DNA of 64,000 nucleotides, taken from assembly GCA_018287875.1 (NCBI GenBank), contig JAGVVL010000012.1, positions 46,342 to 110,341 on the forward strand, written 5' to 3'. The first letter of the stretch is position 1. The number at the start of each line of letters is the position of its first letter. The stretch comes from Nigrospora sphaerica (lineage: Eukaryota > Ascomycota > Sordariomycetes > Amphisphaeriales > Apiosporaceae). Of the stretch, positions 55,902 through 64,000 are shown one piece after another. The notes under the pieces were generated by a model. The model did not search any database. It was not told the origin of the DNA and saw only the letters and a list, made by a program, of their open reading frames with translations. Made by a program: the position numbers and the translations under genes.

Positions 55902-58900
55902 CTAACTGGCCATGAGACGATAAAATGCCGAATCATGGTCCTCCATCAAACGTCGGGGATCGCCCTTCTCTACAACCATACCTCGCTCCATCACGAAAAC
56001 CGTATCATAGTGCTCAACCGTTTCCAGTCGGTGCGCGACGGCTACGATGGTGCAAGCTGCAAAGTCTTCGCGGATCATGGTTTGCAGCCGTAAGTCCGTC
56101 TCACGGTCGACGCTGCTGGTCGCCTCATCGAGCAAGAGGAGTCGAGTGCGGTCCTTGTGTAAGAAGGCCCGCGCCAGACCAAAGAGCTGCATCTGCCCGT
56201 GAGAGAGACTCAGGCCCTCCAGGTCCGTGTCTAAGCCACCGCGCGTAGCGATGACGCCGTCCCAAAGCGATACCCGGTCCAGTGCCGCCACGAATTTGCC
56301 TTCGTTCGCTTCTCCGTTGAGAATGTTGTAGGGGTCAAGATTCGCGCGCACTGTCCCGGGCAACTTCACCGCGTCTTGCGGGAGGGTCGTGATTTGGCGC
56401 CGGACTGATCGGCGATCGTATGCTGACAAGTTCATGTCGTCAACGCAGACGGAACCAGAGCGAATCTTTATCATCCGGAGAATCGCGAGAAGCAGCGAGG
56501 TCTTGCCACTAAGAATAATAAATAAGTATATCTCCTTGACAACATGTCCGTTTTGAGATTCTCACCTTCCTGTCCGGCCACAAATGCCTACTTTCTGACC
56601 CGACTTGATGCTCAGGCTCAAGTCTTGGAGCACTCTTTCAGTTGGATCACTGTGGATTGGCCATTAGGGTCAGCTGCCAAAGTATTAGGGGATCTTTGGC
56701 AACTCACGTGTAGGTAGCGTTCACCTCGCTAATTTCGACGTGTCCAGAAATCGGCCAGCCTTGCGGTATGGGAAATGGAGGCTGGGCATTGGCATCATCT
56801 TCCCTTGGCGTGTCTCGAGTAAAGTCGCGTAATCGAGCGATAGCGCCCAGCGATGTTTCCAGGTTAGTCCAAGCGTTGATGACACGCGATAAGCTGGTGT
56901 TCAGTCCGATGAGGTTAACCATGGCCAAGCCAATGGCGCCGCCGCTCGTTGTTCCCGTCATGCTGACTGCGAGGGCGACAAGTATTGTAGCGATACCAAC
57001 TACAAAGAGATCCAACACAACACCCAGCCATCGCTGGATGCAGAACATCAGGTAATATGGCTTCTGTGAAATGTCGAGTAGATGGAGCTGCGCCTTAACG
57101 AACTCGCGTTGCCAGCCGAATGCCCGGATAGTGGCAAGGCCAGCTGACACCTCCGTGAAATGGGTGTAAAGTGGCGATTTGGACTCCAGATCCAAGTGTC
57201 GCATCTGTCGGGATGTGCGTAGGTAGTACTTCTGCAGGAAGTACAAAGGCACAACGCAGAACGGGATCACCACAGAAAAATACTGCGCCCCCGAGGCAAT
57301 GAGGGCGGCGGCGGCCAGGATCACCAGTGTGTCCAGGGTTACCTCAAAAAGGCAACGGGGAGCGTCTGATCAACCAAAGTCATGTCTTGACTGAACCGGT
57401 TAAGCGTCACACCACTGTCCACCGTCGTAAAGAACCAGAGCGGCGCATGCATAACCGAGTCAAGCAGTTGCCAGTGTAGGTGTGTTGCTGATCGAGGGAT
57501 CACCACTACAAAGAACAACCAGACAGCGAGAGCGGAGAAAATGACGGTACCAACGCAGAATGACAGGTAAGCTCCGAAATACCCACCGCGGTCAGGACCA
57601 TCAGTTCCATGTTCTGTCCAGAGCCGTAACCAGACGCTCGGCATTGTCCCTAGGCCAATGTAGCCGACAGCAAGAAGAGCGAACGAGAGGGATAATGCCG
57701 TTCCCATGGAACGGAGATAGAACACGTACAGCGAGAAATCGCCGGTCTGTCTTTGCGTGAGGTTTTCTTCTTCGACCTCGGGGTCCAATTGAGGTGTCGA
57801 GTTTGGCGCCTCATTTTCCTCTTCAGGCTGCTCATCATCGATGCCCAACGCGTCCTCTAAATACTCTGGACCCAACATTGCGGTATTTTCAGACCATCTC
57901 GGAAAAGCTGTCGTATTGGTGACATTTCCGTGCGCTGTCAAGCACAACGATCTTATCGGCACACGACAAAAAGTGTACTAAACCAGGATTAGGATACGGC
58001 TCTCCAATATTTCGTGATAGGCGCGACCTGGGTACTGGAAATTGACTCACGCCCATGTGTGGCAAGGATGACTGTCGTCTTGTTTTGACGTAACAATCCA
58101 CCAGGCCCGAGAATGCGGGTGAAAACGGTTTTGGAGGTGGCGGCGTCAAGTGCGCTGAATATGTCATCGAGGAGGACTATTGGCCGTCTGGCGTATAGAG
58201 CTCGGCCAAGAGCCTGTTAAACGTTAACGGGAAGCTGAGTAATCATTCTTTTAGACAGCCTCGACTTACTATTCTTTGTTTCTGCCCTCCGCTGAGTGTA
58301 ATTCCACCACTACCGGTCAAGGTATCTTCACCTTTCGGAAACCGACGTATGTCTTCCTCCAGGGCACAAGCACGAATGACAGTCATGTACCATTGTCGAT
58401 CGAAAGGGTCGTTCCCAACGATATTAGCCTTAACCGATAAGTTTTGAAGCCATGTGGATTGGCTGCAATATGCAATAGAGCGTTCATCTTGTGCCACGCG
58501 CACATTTCCTTCCGTCACTCGGATTTCACCAAGAATTGCTTTCAGAATGGTGGACTTTCCGCACCCGACGGGGCCAACAATTACCGAATAGTCTGAGCTG
58601 TTGAAACACAGGGTGATGTTTCTCAGAATCGGTTCTGTGTTTCCGTCAATAGAGAGAGTTGCTGATTCAAACACAATGCTTTTCACATTCTCTGGCTCCT
58701 CACTTAAATCCTGGCTTGTTGGTTCAACTGCAGGGGATCTAAATGTGGAGTAAGACGGTTCCTTGATTGAAGAAATGGCGTCAGAGGACTTTTCACCAAG
58801 GGCTCTGGCCTGAGCAATGCTCTTGACTCGATCATCCACCCGTTCTCCGGTGAGGAGAAACTCCTGGATGCGACCGAAGCACGCAACAGACGAGACAAAC

Positions 58901-60756
58901 ATTGGGTAGGAGCCAATTAAGTTCGCCAGCGGTGTGGAAACAAGAGCCACGATGCCCAGCGACGTGAAAGCCTGGGAAATAGAGAACCCATCCGCACGGG
59001 TCCAGAAGACTGCAGCTGTTACAACAGCTACTTGAGTCATCTGATCCGAAATATTGGCTATGGGTTGGCATTTGTCAGCACGAAGGCATCGCATTCTAGA
59101 TGGAAGAAGTTCAAAACATACCAATGAGAATGATGCGGACGATGAACATTCTGAACTTCTTTGAAAGGTCCAACTCAGATACCCTCATTCTGTGTATTAT
59201 TGACGACAGATGATCACTGAGTCCCATCATGATGATGCCTTTGATCTGGGAAAGCACGGAGGAAGTACAGGAAACGCGTTCCTGAACTCCCTGGTTCCAA
59301 GCCATCTTAGCAGGTCCAATACCGTCAGTTGCCTTGTCGGTGATAAGACTGCAGACTGGTTGGCGTCAGTGGTCAGTTGTCGAAGAGAAAGCAATGTATA
59401 TAAGCTTACCAACTGCCGGAATTGCCACAACGAAACAAGCAGCCCCAATCTCGAGATAAAGGAGATATATGGCGACGCCTAGCTCGAGAATGCTGGCCCA
59501 GATTTCGTGCAGGTCATTGACTCCCTGGCGATCGAGTCAACATCAGTGCTCATAAGCGTTACTGAGCTTTCTCCATTGGCTGTAGTGGTTTCAAGCTCCA
59601 GGAGCCTCCCAAATATTAAAGATACGAGGCCTCCACGGAGTGTCGTGCTCAATTGGTACGTTGCATGGTTATATACGCATCTCGATATCTGCCACGGCTC
59701 AGTTAGCAGGTCAGCACGAACATGGATCAAGACGACATACAGCGAGGCCTGAGTAGACCAGAAAAGCGGCGGCTACAAGACCAGCTGCTGTGTTGGTTGA
59801 TTGTGGGTCCACGGGCTGTGACACATATTCAACAACGCGTTTGATGAGAAATGGCTGAGAGAAACCGAAACCGGCCAGGCACAGCCGTGGGATGATCGGG
59901 TAAGATAGCCTACTTTGTAGGCAATCAACGTGGAGGATAAGAGACAGTTCTTGGCAGACTTATCACACCGAGTCCAAACATCCCTCAGGGTCGATAGAAG
60001 TTCGGCCGAGTCAAACTTGTAGTCAATGCTACCGAGGTCATGGGCTTGGAGGAGCCGGCGGGCACCGGTGACGAACAACGGGTTAAGCCACCAAAAGACG
60101 GTCCGGTTAAGTGGCCCGCTGACTGACTCTACAGGCGTGCTTCCAGAATCTCGGATCAAGAACGGTGTCTTGGGGAATTCCTCCAGCAACAGCAAGGCGG
60201 CCCTTGCTACCAGTGTTGCCGTGAAGACGCGCGCAATGCTGGCGAACTCTTGGGGCGGTAGTAGGAACAATGATCTCGCATGCGCAAGGCCAACCAGAAC
60301 AGAGACAAAAAGATATATGGAGAGGAGTTTGGAAGGCCGGATTGAGTGTTTATGCTTGGTGTACAGAAGGAGAGCGGCGACGGCGGTACAGCAAACCTCC
60401 AGAATGGTTGCAGGAAGCGAGGCGGCGTTCCTGGGGTAGACGGTTTTGCCCAGAGAATGACCAAGGCCAATTCCAGGGAGAAAAGCAGAACAGCGAGAGC
60501 CTGTCGCACCAATAGTCAGAAAGCAGACCAGCAGAGACCTTGGTTCTCAGAGTGAACACACCAGCTTAGTGAGGAGTAGCCAGCCGGTACGCACGAGGCA
60601 AGGCTGGCGAAAGAGCCATGCAAGCCGAAATGGAGCGAGGGCCAGAAACAGAGAAGATGGTATGATTGACAGCACCGCATGCTCGAAATAGAGTGTGAAG
60701 TCGAAGCGCCCATCAAGCTGAGGCCCGAAGGCATTGGGTCCTGGTGTCGCGGCCAT
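55902..60756 (-). CDS. ABCC-type (MRP-like) ABC transporter, many introns, three homopolymer breaks
   Basis: The ATG at 60756 begins an N-terminal membrane domain (SIIPSSLFLALAPFRLAWL, LAVLLFSLELALVILWA). TMD1 follows (NRTVFWWLNPLFVTGARRL, LCLAGFGFSQPFLIKRVVEY, LMSTDVDSIA, FRMFIVRIILI), then NBD1 with Walker A GPVGCGKST (about 58560), signature LSGGQKQR (about 58280) and Walker B IVLLDDIFSALD (about 58165). TMD2 (LWFFTTVDSGVTLNRFSQDM) leads to NBD2 with Walker B LLLLDEATSSVD (about 56135) and a degenerate signature LSHGQ. ABCC pumps export metabolites or conjugates using ATP. Introns have good signals, e.g. GTGTGT..CGACAG near 60555-60495. Breaks at GGGG 60433-60436, GGG 59898-59900 and CCC 59523-59525 are each one lost base, so the gene is probably intact. 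Confidence 0.88.
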
Positions 60757-61394
60757 TCAATGCAAGGCGAGGTAGTTACCTGACTTGTGTATGGGAGTTT
60801 TACAAGAGACGAGTGCAAAGTACGACCAATGACGGAAATGCGGAAGCGACCGAGAGAAGATATCGCACGGTGGCTTTAATGGTTAAAACAGTCGCGTAAC
60901 CGCTCGTGCGAATCAATCAATCAGGTGTCTCCACACTATATCAGCCAAGCGAGCGGCACCTTCCCATTCAGTCGGTCTCGGCATGACCCCGAGCCAGGTG
61001 GCCGGGGAAGGCGGAGAGCGCGGCACAGATTAACATCCCAGGATGTTACATCGGGTAGGTGAATACTTCACCAATGAAGAGGCCCACTTTTGTTGCATTG
61101 CTGTTGGACGTAGGGCCCGTCGTACTGCATCCTAATGCATTCCATACCATATATCGTCTCTACCTATGTAGGTATCAGAAATTATGGCGATAAAGACGTT
61201 TAATCTAAACAATGACCGTGACACTCGGTTGCTACTGCTGCAGACACGTCCATGGGTCATCCACACCGCATGTGCCAAGCTCAACGCCATCGCCAAAGTC
61301 ATGAAAAGTACCTTCGATGTGATGCCGCACTGCCAATTCTTGTATCTAGCACGGGTTAGCTTTACCCCCGTCCCAGGTGTTGCGAGGTGTGCTT
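60757..61394. other. Intergenic
   Basis: Shared upstream/downstream space of the ABC and UstYa-like genes; nothing coding recognised. Confidence 0.4.
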
Positions 61395-61861
61395 TTAAAG
61401 TCCATCTTCTAAAAGCGCGGCATTCGTGGACGACTGTTGATCGAGCGCGTATGTCTTTTGTCTACGTATCATATTGAGAACTTTCGGCACCACGTCCGCG
61501 CTGCATTGGATCCACTGCCTCAGAGAGTCAATGCAATGGTCCAGGTGCTCCGTCCCCAAATGGTCGCCGTCGTGGGCTTGGAGCCGATCCTCGATCTCGT
61601 CGTACAGCACGCAGGGGTTGTGATTGCTGTTCCAATGGTCCTCGAGGAGTAATAAAACCCCATCCGAAGATTGTCCAGGCAATGAAGGTCGTGGAAAACA
61701 TTCAAAGCCACAATGTAGCCGCCTCCATGGGAATCTTGTTCCGGGGCTGTCTTGTTTGGTAGAAGCCTAGCTGCGTCCGCGAGATATGGGTGACCATATC
61801 TGTAATGCTCCGGATTTGGCCTTCGGCGCTGCAAAAGGTCACCGACGGGAGAGTGAATCAT
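61395..61861 (-). pseudogene. UstYa-like (DUF3328) protein, partial or frame broken
   Basis: UstYa-type proteins catalyse oxidative cyclisation in fungal ribosomal-peptide pathways such as ustiloxin. Both family HxxHC motifs are present: HDLHC in YIVALNVFHDLHCLDNLR (about 61680) and HLDHC in HLDHCIDSLRQWIQCSADV (about 61530). The two lie in frames one base apart, with the switch near TTTT/CC at 61645-61660. Upstream in a third frame NNRLWADLY (about 61890) matches the family's pre-motif region. The N-terminal membrane anchor was not found. It lies next to the ABC transporter, a pairing seen in export-linked metabolite clusters, but no precursor peptide is evident nearby. Confidence 0.75.
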
Positions 61862-64000
61862 GCACTTCTGTAGAGGTCAGCCCATAGGCGATTGTTGATC
61901 TCCTTGGGATGTACCTGGTATTACTGTTTTTCCATTGTATATGGAGCTTTGGAATGTGAATAACTTATACTCGATCATGTTCTGAGCCGGAGCAGTCGGT
62001 TTTGTTAGTGTGCAAAAGTGGTGGAATATAGGGCCGTGACTTGCAATACAGTGTAGCTCTTGGTCAGCCTACTTCATTGACCGAAACGGAGTTTTGTGAC
62101 AAGGAGACATAATAAGCCGGTGCTTGTCCCACTGATGCGGCGAAGCGTGGGATCAAAGTGACGTGTGGAGAAAGGCATGCCCTCTACCAGTCCTGACAGC
62201 GAGGGGTAGCAGATATATTGCTCTGTCTGTCTAATTAGGCTGTTCTACTGCACAGGACCCTCCAGACAACTAACCTTCCTCCGCAGAGACTTCTCCGTTG
62301 AATTACATCGGTTCCGTTGCGCCTAATGTAACCTTAACAGGTTTTAGAACCTAGAATGAAAGTGGTAGTATTCGACAACTCAATTTTCCGATGACAGGGT
62401 TCGCTACGTAACAAAGCTCGGAGCTCAGGGACTCTCTCTCTTTGTCGCGGCTAGAAGAGGTGAAATCAACCAGACAGAGCTTTTATGTCCTCACAACCAA
62501 CACTTACCCACAGCCTCCGTCTGTTGTTTGTATTTCCCATGGCGCTTGGTCATGACCTTTACCTGGTCACAAACCAAAGCCCCAGGTTATCGACTTGGGC
62601 GTCGTATTTCAAGAGATGGAGCTAGAAGCGCTTCACCCTCAGACGGCACTTAAGTTTCCTTACAATAGAATCGAGCCCCGTTCCGGTCTGAACAAGACTA
62701 ATTTTCATGCATCTCCAATTCAAGCCCCCATCCTGAGGATGAAGACCGGATAGGTGCCAATCAGTCAAAGTGTAAGAGAGTGCCATTAGAAAAGTGTCAT
62801 ACCCATCAGTGGCCTCCAACCCACCTTGGCTGCTGTCATTTCGGCTTCCTAATGAAATTCGTTGTTGGAAACTTTAGCTCGGACCACGGACAACACCGGG
62901 CACTGGGGGTGATGGCATATTCCCCGCAACTCGGTGGGCCTCATATGCATCTTCTATGCAGCTAGGCATAAGCCGCATTGTAGCACTATTGTGGTTGAGA
63001 TTGTCCGTTAGGTTAAGGCCCTCGGGCAACAGTGTCACCGAGAGAGAGTAACGACAGGCAGCGAAACTTAAGGTAGCCTCCGCATCTTTATTGCAAGGCC
63101 TTCATAAACTGAAGGTATCTTGCTGGACAGTGTGGGTGGAGTATTCGTTGCGCAGCTACTTGTGGCCACTAGACGATGTGGTCCAATGTGACAGTCCTTA
63201 CAAGTAGCACGTCAGTACTATAGAGGAGAATGCTAGAGGAAGGCGCCGCTTAGGGCAGGCGTTCTCCGGTTAATACTATGCTCGTTTGGGTCGTTAGGAC
63301 ATATAGCCGATTAGATTCCCGGTTACTCAGCAGCCACAGGCAGCTATAAACCGAATCTCCTCCCATCACACTTGACGGCCGGGTTATAGACGCTTACACC
63401 GGTGATGCCGGTCTATACGTGCATCTTATTGTTCGTAATACGACAGCAGGCATCTTACCCGAGCAAGCCCAAAGTTTCCCGACGGGCGAAATATGCATTC
63501 TATCACGTGAAGGAACCCCGATTTCTACATCTCATATGCGGCCCGTCATGTCGCATTCACCTTAGGGGCACATTGCAGCAATGGAGAATCTTAAAATTAA
63601 GAGTATATCGGCAATGCTCTACGAGACGCTCGCTGGATACTTCGCCCCTCCACGACCATGCAGGTAGCCTCCTAAGTTTGCTTCGACATGAGGGGTATTT
63701 ACTATGCTGGAGCTTCCAAAGAGAATGTAAAAAGTTAAGTCGGCTGAGAACTAAGGTTATCACAAACAGCGGCATGCATTTAGTTTACTCTATCGTCGGC
63801 ATGAGTTGGCTTTCCATTGACCGGGGTGGTACACAACAGATACCGGGACCAAGGGACCCAGGCCGAAGATAAATACCTTGAGGTATCATTTTCAGTGGCT
63901 CTTTTCTACACAGCTTCCTAGACCTCTCATTCCTAGGCACCGATTTCAGCTTATCATTATCCTTTCTCTCCCCCAACTACCTGTTTCTCGACGCTAAAAC
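61862..64000. other. No gene recognised, 2.1 kb
   Basis: Apart from the possible upstream UstYa exon at about 61870-61920, only short unfamiliar frames on both strands (for example 63402-63872 plus) and no repeats noticed. Confidence 0.4.

Noticed and set aside
1..64000. CRISPR arrays, bacterial operons, rRNA or tRNA genes
   Set aside because: None seen; genes have spliceosomal introns and fungal domains.

Overview
The window looks like a filamentous ascomycete chromosome (Pezizomycotina, probably Sordariomycetes and possibly Hypocreales). Short spliceosomal introns of about 50-105 nt with GTRNGT donors and CTRAC-type branch sites interrupt many genes. The gene families are typically fungal: a HET-domain protein, DMATS prenyltransferase, UstYa-like protein, OCH1-type GT32 enzyme, AGC kinase-ankyrin protein, Fot1/pogo transposons and a Ty3/Gypsy chromovirus. 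The mix of young mobile elements, broken genes and specialised-metabolism families suggests an accessory or subtelomere-like region (inference).

Layout. 1-12.2 kb: two nearly identical Mutator-like elements (MULEs) in opposite orientation. The left one is cut by the window edge; the right one is complete, with 103-bp terminal inverted repeats (TIRs) and a 9-bp target duplication. Between them lie a DMATS-type prenyltransferase gene, an unidentified ORF pair and an indoleamine 2,3-dioxygenase-like gene. 12.2-15.1 kb: a SET-domain gene ending at the MULE insertion point, and a JmjC gene just upstream on the same strand with overlapping reading frames. 15.8-16.8 kb: an intact signal-peptide plus single-membrane-helix gene. 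17.1-26.6 kb: a pogo/Fot1 element split after codon 17 of its transposase by a 7.6-kb Gypsy chromovirus with identical 183-bp LTRs and a GTCAA duplication. 26.9-28.0 kb: a GT32 mannosyltransferase-like gene. 28.6-30.5 kb: a second, unrelated pogo element with perfect 45-bp TIRs. 30.7-35.2 kb: decayed chitinase-like and AGC kinase-ankyrin genes. 35.8-42.6 kb: HET, BTB/POZ and an uncharacterised fungal family gene, all on the minus strand. 43.8-53.8 kb: a repeat-rich stretch with a Tad1-like LINE relic, two old solo LTRs and a duplicated 200-bp block, a MYND-finger gene and an intact IFI6/ISG12-family gene. 54.5-61.9 kb: an intact three-finger C2H2 gene, a full-length ABCC transporter gene and a UstYa-like gene. 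62-64 kb: nothing recognised.

A pattern runs through the window. Most frame breaks in otherwise conserved genes sit in short homopolymer runs and look like loss of one base. They occur even inside the Gypsy element with identical LTRs, and one distinguishes the two MULE copies. Many genes marked broken may therefore be intact genes with assembly indels. The kinase-ankyrin, chitinase and LINE regions also contain stops and lost catalytic motifs and look truly dead.
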